Under the pieces are notes generated by a model. That model was not told where the DNA came from, made no database searches, and worked only from the letters and a program-made list of their open reading frames with translations. Shown here one piece after another: positions 55,545 through 64,000 of a DNA stretch of 64,000 nucleotides. How positions within the stretch are numbered: position 1 is the stretch's first letter; each line of letters begins with the position of its first letter. Made by a program: the position numbers and the translations under genes. This DNA comes from Cadophora sp. MPI-SDFR-AT-0126 (Eukaryota; Ascomycota; Leotiomycetes; Helotiales; Ploettnerulaceae): the NCBI GenBank assembly GCA_020747065.1, contig JAGMVK010000004.1, positions 434,001-498,000 of the forward strand. Direction: 5' to 3'.

Positions 55545-56614
55545 CTATAGACCTCCAGCTGGTGGGATATATGGGTGGATGAGCATCTCACTGAAACTCT
55601 CCAGCTTCTCCTTCCCTCGGACCTCCTCGACCAGCAACGGCATCTTGACCACATTAAATTCATCATACAGCTCTTCAATCTGCTCCAAATACTTCTTCTG
55701 CATCTTCCTCCTAGCATTGCACTGTTCGCACTCGCTGTTTGACTTGGGGAACAGCAGCTGATTTACTACGATGCAGTGCGTGTCGATTCCGTAGCTGGCT
55801 AGCTCTTGAATCATGCGTTCTGTTTCGTAGAGGGACAGGAATTCGGGTATGCACACGCAGACAAATGTCGTCAAGTTCTCGTCCTTGAATTGGGTGTTGA
55901 CCTCGCTAATTGTTTCCCGCAAGCCTTCTAATTTCTCCATCATCTCATTCAGGTTCGCGCCGTTTGGTAGAGAGCCATTGGCACCGAGGAGACCATTCAG
56001 CATAGGACCGAATTGAGAAGAAAGCTGGGAGACCTTTGCGAGAGCCTTTTCGAGAACGGTCGGGAATTGAAGGAAGCGGAGGGTGTGGCCTGTAGGAGCT
56101 GTGTCGAAGATAATGGTTTCGTAGGAGAGCGACTTGACTTGTTTGAGGACTTCTGCGAAAGACATGGCTTCATCGATACCTGGAATCTGCGATACATTAA
56201 TTCCTGGGCCGTAGATGGCGGGGTTGTACCTACGGCAAAAGCCAAATCCTGCATCATTCCACCCATACCAGCAGCTGGTCCTTCTCCCTCTTCAGCCTGG
56301 CCCATAAGCTCCTGAATACTTCCATTGGGATCAATTTCCATCGCGCTCAAGTTTGTGAAGCCATTGATCAGTCTAGCTTCTTTGCCAAATTTCTGCGAGA
56401 AGGCATCGGACAAATTGTGCGCAGGGTCGGTGGAGATGAGGAGGACAGATCTGCGGACTTTGGCTAGCTGGATAGCAAGGGAGCACGATGTGGTTGTCTT
56501 TCCTACACCTCCTTTTCCTCCTACAAAGATCCAGCGGAGTGTCTTTTGGTCGAGGATCGACTGGAGGGTAGGCTCGAGTTGGTCGTCATCGGTGTTAATG
56601 AGGGCGGTGGACAT
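55545..56614 (-). CDS. GET3: GET3/ArsA-type ATPase (tail-anchored protein targeting)
   Basis: Cytosolic homodimeric ATPase that delivers tail-anchored membrane proteins to the ER (Get3/TRC40). Exons 56614-56234 and 56186-55545 are joined over a 47-nt intron (GTAGGT donor, CGCAG acceptor, phase 0), giving 340 aa, the standard fungal length. Motifs: the deviant P-loop [19 protein letters not shown] near residue 30, switch [12 protein letters not shown] near 62, [16 protein letters not shown] near 150, and the zinc-binding pair [14 protein letters not shown] near 272. It is tandem with the nickel transporter, whose start is about 317 bp downstream. Confidence 0.96.
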
Positions 56615-56926
56615 TTTGCGCGACGTAGATGCTTGTGAATAATTCTGCGAACTTTTGTATGGCTGGAGGTGAGTCTAGAGAAGCCTAGAGAAGGCAGTAG
56701 GGAAATCTCTATAAATCGTTAAATCGTAAAGCCACACCGTCTGTATGTTGTATGTCGATACCAGGAAATAGAACTGGACTGGAAGCTTCGTCGGCTTCTT
56801 GGCATTGCCTTCGTCAGTGGCTAGGATACGCTAGCGTCAACTAGCGTTTAACTGGCCAGCTAGCTCACTTTCTTCCAAAACTTTGAGATTTGATATTATT
56901 TACAACCCTCAGCCCTATTTTGTTTT
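56615..56926. other. intergenic region upstream of GET3
   Basis: GET3 promoter and the 3' flank of the GH105 gene. CTAGC-rich tetramers occur near 56830-56865. No gene. Confidence 0.45.
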
Positions 56927-58057
56927 CTACAGAAATTTTCTCAAGAACTCCCCAAGGCACATGATTGCCATCGCCTGCCCATATGGCATACTCGTCCTTT
57001 TGATATCTTTATAAAATTGGAGGGAATCTCCCATCCCTGTACCAAAGCTTGTATTCAGCAGCTCGCCCCTCTCATCAATCTGTCCCATGACAGCCTTCAC
57101 AGCCCGCACAGCCACCTCCTCATACTCCGCACTGATATACTTCTTCCTGACTGCCTTTAGAATTCCGTACGCGAAACCGGCAGTGGCAGAAGACTCGAGG
57201 TATGAGCCTTCATCAGAATGATCAATCAGTGTTCGCCAAAGTCCAGACTTGTCTTGGTATTTTTTCAGAGCACGGCATTGTGCTTCTAGTGTGTCGATGA
57301 GGTGGATGCGTAGAGGGTCGGTAGGGGCGAGGTCTAACAGCTCGATGAATTCTGGAATCACAATTGTGATCCAAGAGTTTCCTCTCGCCCACCTCGCACG
57401 AGCAAAGTTGTGACCCACGCCTCCCTCAGCACTCTCGTCGAATTGCCAGCCATGAAACCACAGTCCCGAGGTAGGATCAAACAGATACTTAATGTGAATG
57501 AGGAATTGCCGTTTCGCTTCTTCAACGTAGTGTGGTCTGTTGAGCACTTTCCCAATCTTGGCGAGCGGGAGAACGGTCATCATGAGGGTGTCGTCCCAAA
57601 GTTGTTGGGTATTAGGTGTGAGATAGGTGATATGTTGCATGCCTCCATACTCTGTTCTCTCAAGATCATACATGGCCCATTCAGCCCATGCATCCAACCA
57701 AGGCAAATATGTCTTCTCGCCCGTCTCCTCATACAGATATGCGAGCGTCAGGAAGGCCGCCATTGTGTTGATATTCTTGGTGGTGCCACCTGCTGCGAAG
57801 CGGTTTGCGAACCAATCTTGGATGATCTTGAGTGTAGAGGCTGAGGAGGTCAAGTTCTGGTACTTGTAAAGCCCGTAAAGACCAACTCCATGTGTCCATT
57901 CCCAGTCGTTCCATCCTTTGGTGTCGATTATCCGACCATCAGGAAGGGTCATAAGAAATTCTCCGGTAGTGTCCCTAATGTTCACCAAGTTGTCGGTGAG
58001 CAGGGCAATAGCATCATGAACAGAAGCAGATGTGATATCTGAGACGGTGGTGGGCAT
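56927..58057 (-). CDS. GH105 family hydrolase (unsaturated rhamnogalacturonyl hydrolase-like)
   Basis: Cleaves unsaturated uronyl residues from pectin-derived oligosaccharides (RG-I after lyase action). The intronless 376-codon frame matches GH105 length. The motifs WNDWEWTHGVGLYGLYKY near residue 49, YGGMQHITYLTPNTQQLWDD near 137 (catalytic Asp near 155), LWFHGWQFDES near 205 and FARARWARGNSWI near 223 follow the family. No signal peptide is present, so it probably acts in the cytosol on imported oligomers, as proposed for YteR-like enzymes. Substrate specificity is inferred. Confidence 0.9.
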   Translation of the reverse strand: MPTTVSDITSASVHDAIALLTDNLVNIRDTTGEFLMTLPDGRIIDTKGWNDWEWTHGVGLYGLYKYQNLTSSASTLKIIQDWFANRFAAGGTTKNINTMAAFLTLAYLYEETGEKTYLPWLDAWAEWAMYDLERTEYGGMQHITYLTPNTQQLWDDTLMMTVLPLAKIGKVLNRPHYVEEAKRQFLIHIKYLFDPTSGLWFHGWQFDESAEGGVGHNFARARWARGNSWITIVIPEFIELLDLAPTDPLRIHLIDTLEAQCRALKKYQDKSGLWRTLIDHSDEGSYLESSATAGFAYGILKAVRKKYISAEYEEVAVRAVKAVMGQIDERGELLNTSFGTGMGDSLQFYKDIKRTSMPYGQAMAIMCLGEFLRKFL

Positions 58058-58383
58058 TTTGACGGTGCGGAACAGCTTTTGCTGTGGGCTTCCTGAGTCA
58101 ATTGGTGATCAAAGAGAAAGCTTTTTGAGAGAAATGGGATGTAGTGGAAGGACACCTTGGGAGACGGAAGGATCTATATCATATTGTCCTTCCTGACTCG
58201 GAGACCTCGGTCTAAAGAATCCTTTTTATTCTGTGACTTTGTTTGAAAGGCGATGGCCAAGATGTGGGAGTGGATAATCCCAGCTGCTGTCTTCGGCGCA
58301 TCTCAAACCGACGTGGGCCGGGCTCCAGCACCCCAAGATTCCCCTCTCGCCAAGAATCGAACCCCAGGAGCGCGCCAAATCTT

Positions 58384-58410
58384 CTTACAGCACCTCCGTA
58401 CTGCTGTAAG
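58384..58410. repeat. inverted repeat (9-bp stem, 9-nt loop)
   Basis: CTTACAGCA (58384-58392) and TGCTGTAAG (58402-58410) are perfectly complementary. It lies 17 bp outside the MITE and on its left. Confidence 0.85.
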
Positions 58411-58427
58411 ATCATCCTGGGAAGTTA

Positions 58428-58587
58428 CTTGGTAGTTGGGATAAATAAACCCCTACCCTGAAGGTGTGGTTCTAGGAGCTTCTCCCCCACAAATGGACCA
58501 ACGCTGATGAAATGATTGGACACAGGTCCTTGCTGAGGCTCGTGCTGATAGAGACAGAGTAGGGGTTTATTTACCCTGAATACCAAG
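58428..58587. mobile_element. MITE, 160 bp, with 33-bp terminal inverted repeats and TA duplication
   Basis: The two ends, starting CTTGGTA at 58428 and ending TACCAAG at 58587, form 33-bp inverted repeats with 28 of 33 positions matching. The inner part GGTAAATAAACCCCTAC is the best-conserved segment (TAAATAAACCCCTAC identical in both arms). TA lies directly outside both ends (58426-58427 and 58588-58589), as after Tc1/mariner-type insertion. No coding capacity. Size and structure fit a non-autonomous element; the family is unknown and no second copy was seen in this window. Confidence 0.8.
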
Positions 58588-59590
58588 TATGCTTTCGCAA
58601 GAAGCAGCTAGTACGATGGGTCTCTAGTCTCAACTGCACACGTACGCTGGCGCTAAATTTCATGGGTCCTTTCAAAGCTACTTCAACTACATCGAACGTC
58701 TTGAAGTTTTTGAAATGATAATCGCAGCATCGAACAATCTTGACGAATTTACCTTGCTAGCTAGGTACAGTACGCACTAGAGTGGCGCTCTCACAGCACC
58801 TGGGCCTGGTGAGAATCCGAATCGCCGCAGCATGTCCTAAACGACAAGGAGATTTCAATCGAAGGCGGTATGTCTGAACAGAGGACCACAATCACAAGGA
58901 GAATCAGGTAAAGTCATAACGTCCAGACGAGCACCAGATGAGATGAGTCAAATTCTGTTAGCAACTGCAAAGGAGGATGAAGGCAGAACCGTAGAGTGAT
59001 CATTAAAGAATCGGTTGTGGGCATATTGGAAATGACCGGAGACTTGGAAACGTGGGAGGATGCCGGACCTTCAAACTACGGCGAACTATGATCCAGAAGT
59101 CCCCAAGGGTTCTGAACCACGACTCCAGTCCCGGAAAAGTGGCCAGTTGACTTCCGCGGCCGCGGCCCGGACGAGGTGGTGGAAATCCGGATTGGAGTAC
59201 TGATTCTGCATGTTGAATTGGGATGGTATAGTGGAGGGGAGAGTGTTTAGCACTTTGATGTGATGCCCTTGTCGCGCTTATGGTCCAATGAGAGATGCAT
59301 CAAGGAGAGATGGAACAGGCAGAACTGGTTACACCACCTACCCGAGCCTTACTTTCGATGGGAGGACACGGCAGGAACAGACTGTGCAAAGCCTTCTTGG
59401 AGTGGATTAAAGTCCAACTCGAACTTGTCCTCTTTGAAAGTTCCTACTTTTACACGTTCCCGCGTACACCAAATTGCTATGATGTTAGTCCTCTCCGTTG
59501 ACTTTATACAAGTATCAAGCTCTGACTCCGTGAACATCAGCGATGGTTTACCAGCAAGTCGATTTGGAGTAATCTAAGAGATCAAACAAG

Positions 59591-61498
59591 ATGTCGTACT
59601 TTGAATATCAGCCACTGACACCGCTCAAGGCAAGAATCCGCCTTATTGATGTTCTACCGGAACCAAGTTACCGATCAATGCATAGTCCTTTGCACAAACA
59701 TCACGGTGATCAAGCTCTTCCCCAGTCAAGCAACCCTGTATCCTGCACACTCTCTCACGTTGCTCTTGAGAGTGCGCCTCCATACACCGCACTGTCTTAC
59801 AGTTGGGGAGATACAGCTCAAAGTGTTGGAATCCTCGTGAATGGGGCTACAGTTATGGCCACTCTGAATCTTGAAGCTGCGCTCCGCCATCTGAGGTTAC
59901 CAGATAAACCTCGCACCCTTTGGGTCGATTCCTTGTGCATTGATCAAAACAATGATGTGGAGAAAAGTGAGCAGCTGGAGCAGATGCCACAGATATATGT
60001 ACAAGCTCTTTCAGTCGTTGCTTGGTTGGGCCCAGCTGAACGCAATAGCGATGCGGCACTGAATTGGATTCAGGAATATGGTGGTCGTTCGTTGGATTTG
60101 GGCATTGGGACGAAACCGGACCTTCAACTACGTTACCTAATGGATCTGCTTAAGGCAAACAGGAAAGATCTCGTTGATGCAAGGCTCACGAAATTTGCCG
60201 CAGAAATACAGGACGACTTGTCTCCTGACAACCTTGAGAATGCGGAAACCATCACTGCGCTATCAGCATTCTTCAAGCGTCCGTATTGGAGCCGTGTCTG
60301 GGTCATTCAAGAACTAAGCAGCGCGTCAAGCTTGACCTTCATGTGTGGCAATAGAACGGTGGAGGACGACCATCTCAACCATGCCGCAAGATTGCTGAGG
60401 AATTTCGGTCATTGGCAGCACTTACAGCGCACACTCGACGCACCACTCGCTCATTCGTCTAAAGGTTCTGTTAATTCAGTTGACACACGTCATCCAATCA
60501 TTTTGATGAAGTCACGAAGAGCTGCTGAACCGTTTCCACTTATGTATCTTATACGCGCCTTTTGGCACTTTCAAGCAACAGACCCGAGAGACAAGGTGTT
60601 CGCGTTACTTGGGATTGCAAAAGACGCCGTAGACCTCGCCCTTCATCCGGATTACGGCAAGTCCTGCAAGGAAGTCTATAGTGATCTCGCTCGAACGCTT
60701 ATTCGAAATGGATATATTGAGATTCTGTCGCTCTGCGAGTTCCCAAAACAAATCGACGGACTTCCTTCGTGGGTCCACGACTGGTCGGCTAAGAGCTATA
60801 GATCTCCTCTGCAAGAAAGATCGCTTGACAGAAGGGCACGACCTATCACAAGTATGTTAGAGCCCAAATTCTCAGCATCAGGAACCAATAAGACTACAAG
60901 TCTAGCAGGCCAGCACACCACAAGTTGGGAAATGCCGTTGGTACTTCGTGCTACGTTCTTGGGCGAAGTGCAGCAAGTAGGCATGAGTTGGGATATCGAT
61001 GCCTTTGGAAGATGGCTACACGATTTACAGACACTGTCTAGCCTGATTCCTGACACATCTTCGACCGGTGGACGAGCTCACGCTGTCTGGCGCACAGCGG
61101 TAGCTGACCAGGAGATTCGAAAGGGAATAGGGAAGCCTAGACTGTCAGAGGAAAAGGTTCGCAGTATACACGAGTCTTTGAAAGACGCGGATATCAGTCT
61201 CATGGATGGGCAGAGCTTCCTCCGGGTCAGTCTGGCTGATTACTGCGAACAGCTACGGGTTGTTGCTCAAGGCCGTCGACCTTTACTTGTGTCCGGCAAT
61301 TACTTGGGCATTGGCCCTAGCGAAACAGAAAAGGGAGACCTTGCCTTCATTGTCCTTGGAGCCGACACCCCCTATATCCTACGTCGGTGTAGTCAGGATA
61401 GGACATTGAGGCTCATTGGAGAGGCGTATATACATGGTGTTATGGATGGTGAAGCAATGGAGGGAAGTCCAGTCATTGAGGAAATCGCAATCAGCTAA
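59591..61498 (+). CDS. HET-domain (heterokaryon incompatibility) protein
   Basis: Proteins with this domain are linked to vegetative incompatibility and cell-death responses in filamentous fungi. An intronless 635-codon frame has the HET domain in the N-terminal half (about residues 65-225): YTALSYSWGDT at 65, RTLWVDSLCIDQNN at 108, and SVVAWLGPAERNSDAALNWI at about 139. Conserved FKRPYWSRVWVIQEL lies near 225 and ATDPRDKVFALLGIA near 325. The C-terminal 250 residues have no further recognisable domain (no NACHT, WD or ankyrin repeats). Single HET genes are abundant in such genomes, so the specific function cannot be told. Confidence 0.93.
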   Translation: MSYFEYQPLTPLKARIRLIDVLPEPSYRSMHSPLHKHHGDQALPQSSNPVSCTLSHVALESAPPYTALSYSWGDTAQSVGILVNGATVMATLNLEAALRHLRLPDKPRTLWVDSLCIDQNNDVEKSEQLEQMPQIYVQALSVVAWLGPAERNSDAALNWIQEYGGRSLDLGIGTKPDLQLRYLMDLLKANRKDLVDARLTKFAAEIQDDLSPDNLENAETITALSAFFKRPYWSRVWVIQELSSASSLTFMCGNRTVEDDHLNHAARLLRNFGHWQHLQRTLDAPLAHSSKGSVNSVDTRHPIILMKSRRAAEPFPLMYLIRAFWHFQATDPRDKVFALLGIAKDAVDLALHPDYGKSCKEVYSDLARTLIRNGYIEILSLCEFPKQIDGLPSWVHDWSAKSYRSPLQERSLDRRARPITSMLEPKFSASGTNKTTSLAGQHTTSWEMPLVLRATFLGEVQQVGMSWDIDAFGRWLHDLQTLSSLIPDTSSTGGRAHAVWRTAVADQEIRKGIGKPRLSEEKVRSIHESLKDADISLMDGQSFLRVSLADYCEQLRVVAQGRRPLLVSGNYLGIGPSETEKGDLAFIVLGADTPYILRRCSQDRTLRLIGEAYIHGVMDGEAMEGSPVIEEIAIS

Positions 61499-62379
61499 GC
61501 GAAGTGTTTCTCCTCTCCCGCGACACAGTCTGCTTGGATACTTTCCAAGATCTCGTTGTTGGATGAGGTACCGCCTCTCTTATGTAGCAACCATTGGTAG
61601 AGATATAAATGGCCAAGAGCGCTTCTAATGCTGGATCGCTCAAGGTGTCGGTCACCACCATAGGATGGGGAAGGCAAATCGCAGCAAGGTGTTCGATTTT
61701 GTTGGGGAGGAGGAGGGAAGGGGAGTCTTAGATCTATGTATCTGTGCCGCCAGCCAAAAGTCTTGGGTGGCTCAACTACTCGAGGGATCCTTGGATCCAA
61801 GGACAAAAATGTCTTCATAGACCCTTCTCAAAAAAGCAATTCAAATCTATCGATCTATGGACAACGTTGAAGCAAACCCACTCGATTGATACCTTGGACT
61901 ATGCTCGCGTTTGCCTGTCCCTGCATGCCACTTTTGTGCTTATCATCTTGACCGCCTTCTAGTCTCTTCACAAGAGATAACCAACATTAGAATAAGTGAT
62001 GGTCGAGATAAGACAAAATAAATGAGCTGGTCCAGGGTTGCCAAAACGGACAACTGGTTGCTGGTGGTTGTCGTGATGTTTCTCGTGGAATTAACAGAAG
62101 CTCCTGCTTTCCAATTGACCGGGAAGAGAGCTGACAGATTTCCGTGTTGATACACAATTCTAGCAATTTCGTTTTAAAGTTTTACTCTTAATTTTCATCA
62201 TGAGGTTTAAGATTGGAGGAGAACTGTGATGGGCCACCCCAAGTTTTGGCCAGAGCCAGGCAGCCAATTGGAAGTCACCAGCGTGGCATTTGTGGGTCTC
62301 GGTGAATCTCACCCGACGCCTTCACTTCAGTTTCCCTTTGTACTGATATCATTCATGGCCAAAGAAACAATTACTCACA
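61499..62379. other. intergenic region
   Basis: 3' flank of the HET gene and promoter of the folylpolyglutamate synthase-like gene. No ORF with motif; nothing else recognised. Confidence 0.5.
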
Positions 62380-64000
62380 ATGGATAAGAGTTACCAGGTA
62401 AAGTCGTAGTTCATTATGAACATTTGGCGATCGCTGACTTGGAGCAGAGAGCCATAGCGCTTCTCAATGGAAGACGCCGGGGATCAAGACCAAGCACTGA
62501 GTCTGTAAAGAGCATTCCTGAATCAAGCCGAATGCCTACTTTGCCCGGAAAACCAGACTTGAAGGGAACACCCAGTATATTGGGGATGAAGCACTGGCTT
62601 GGCGAACTTGGCCATTCGGTATGATGAGGTTCATTTGGTGTGAACGCTGATGCTGACAGCGGCAGTCCGCAAGCATCAACAGCCTGAATATCATTCACAT
62701 CGCTGGGACGAAGGGGAAGGGAAGCACATGTGCATTCATCGATTCTTTTATGAGAGCCCACGGGAAACGGACCGGGTACCCACAGAAGGTTGGTCTGTAC
62801 ACTTCACCACATCTGGTTGACCCAGAGGAGAGAATTCGGATCAATTTTGAGCCACTTCCCAGAGATCTATTTGCAAAGTACACCTTCGAGGTGGACGATC
62901 TATTGTCACGAAGCGGTCCTCGTGAGTTCACCGCCAGACCTGGTCGTCTTCAATTTTTCGCTCTCTTAGCCTTCCACACCTTCATAAGCGAAGGTGTTGA
63001 CGCCGCCATATTCGAGACTCACCATGGGGGTGAGTATGATTCCACAAATTTCATCGAGAAACCTGTTGTTACCGCCATTACGACACTCGGATTAGATCAT
63101 GTGCAACAGCTTGGATCATCGATCGAGAGTATTGCATGGCACAAGGCAGGGATTTTCAAAACTGGAGCTACGGCATTCTCGGTGCCCCAGGAATCCACAG
63201 CTGCAGAGGTACTGCGTACTCGAGCATCTCAGAAAGGCGTCAATCTCCAATTCGTCGACATTGATCCTTCTCTCCCTACCGATATAGTACAGCTCAAGCC
63301 AGACGTGCAACGTACGAATTGCTCGGTGGCTCTTGCAGCTGTGCGCTCTTTTCTCGAGCAAAAGGACCATAAGAGTCGTTCCAGTCTGAGTGCATCGGAT
63401 ATAATCCAAGGTATAAGCCAATTCTCATGGCCAGGACGGTTTCAAATTATGATTAAAAATCAATATCAGTGGTTCTTAGATGGCGCGCATAATGAGATGA
63501 GTGTTAGCGTAGCTGCTAAGTGGTTCCTCGAGACATCCAAAATGCAAACGTACGCCTCACTCTGAACACTCTACAACTTGCGCTGATGTCATCAGGATCA
63601 AATCTGCTGTTGCTCGAATCCTCATTTTTAGCCACATCACAGATCACAGAGACGCAGCAGCTGTTTTCGAACGTCTAGCAACCTCACTCGTGAACAACGG
63701 GATACAATATGTTATCTTCACAACATACGAGCGAGGCCAGGATACAGATGCTGCAAATATTATGCGCATACATCTTACTTCATTAGAATTTCCCTTGCTG
63801 ATTCAAGTTTCAGACCCACAGCCCGAAATCCCAGAGACACCGTCTCAAGACCAACAAAATTATGCAACTATCTGGAGAAAAATTCAACCTGATACGAGCA
63901 TTTCATTTCAGCCCACGATTAAAGGAGCTCTAGAGCTTGCAAGGAAGATCGGTGAATATCATGGTAGTGTGCAGACCTTGATCACGGGTAGTCTTCACCT
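62380..64000 (+). CDS. folylpolyglutamate synthase-like protein, 3' end cut by the window
   Basis: Predicted to add glutamates to folates (Mur ligase fold). Exons: 62380-62397, 62445-62618, 62660 or 62666-63549, and 63596 onward, open to the window end, about 500 residues so far. The P-loop IHIAGTKGKGSTCAF is followed by YTSPHLVDPEERIRI, then FETHHGGEYDSTNFI where usual enzymes have EVGxGGRxDATN, and TTLGLDHVQQLG. The C-terminal domain starts at LDGAHNEMS and reaches LITGSLHL. It may be a divergent paralog instead of the main enzyme. The first exon (MDKSYQ) is tiny; the third-exon acceptor is ambiguous by 6 nt. Only the last few dozen residues are missing. Confidence 0.85.

Larger units (their letters stand above)
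58058..59590. other. intergenic region with MITE
   Basis: Between the GH105 gene (-) and HET gene (+). It contains a MITE (separate entry) and a neighbouring 9-bp hairpin. The frame 59260-59577 is not supported. Confidence 0.5.

Noticed and set aside
58312..58385. tRNA-like B box (GGTTCGATTC on the minus strand)
   Set aside because: No A box, no acceptor-stem pairing and no anticodon arm could be placed around it.

Overview
The window reads as nuclear DNA of a filamentous ascomycete (Pezizomycotina). The proteins most resemble Leotiomycetes/Helotiales-type genes, but no species can be named from sequence alone. Reasons: 45-130 nt spliceosomal introns with GTAAGT-like donors and CTAAC/CTGAC branch sites, no operons, long gene-free stretches between genes, a dispersed 5S rRNA gene of the Neurospora type, and fungus-specific families (HET, PhiA-like, Derlin, NiCoT nickel transporter, siderophore acyltransferase, SAICAR synthetase of the yeast type). 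Splice sites below were worked out by eye from frame, phase and family similarity.

Layout. 0.5-12 kb: a Pus9/Rib2-type pseudouridine synthase (+), a 4.3 kb gene-free stretch, an unrecognised triple zinc-ribbon-like protein (+), D-arabinono-1,4-lactone oxidase (-) and the urease accessory protein UreD (-). 12-21 kb: Derlin (-) divergent from SAICAR synthetase (+), saccharopine reductase (+), an FtsJ-like methyltransferase (+) and the bifunctional imidazole-glycerol-phosphate synthase HIS7 (-). 22-30 kb: a BTB protein (-), a five-exon Ulp1-like cysteine protease (-), histidinol phosphatase (-) divergent from an atypical Rho-like GTPase (+), and a PhiA-like secreted protein (-). 32-45 kb: a very acidic unrecognised protein with a long uORF-bearing leader (+), a small DUF6699-like protein (-), 6-phosphogluconolactonase (+), a 5S rRNA gene (+), a siderophore-type N-acyltransferase (-) with four ATCWGATAA iron-GATA sites upstream, and a SWIRM protein (-). 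47-64 kb: a CDK7/Kin28-type kinase (+), a frameshifted fungal N-terminal-domain (STAND-like) pseudogene (+), a nickel transporter with an 11-nt micro-exon (-), GET3 ATPase (-), a GH105 hydrolase (-), a short inverted-repeat transposon (MITE), a HET-domain protein (+) and a divergent folylpolyglutamate synthase cut by the window end (+).

Functional links. HIS7 releases AICAR, the compound that the purine pathway also makes downstream of SAICAR synthetase; HIS2 and saccharopine reductase add histidine and lysine synthesis, and HIS7 carries a perfect TGAGTCA (Gcn4/CpcA-type) element. UreD and the nickel transporter both serve urease. The acyltransferase with its GATA sites points to iron-controlled siderophore synthesis. 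HET and the broken N-terminal-domain gene belong to families used in fungal self/non-self recognition. No CRISPR array, rRNA operon, tRNA or autonomous transposon was found.
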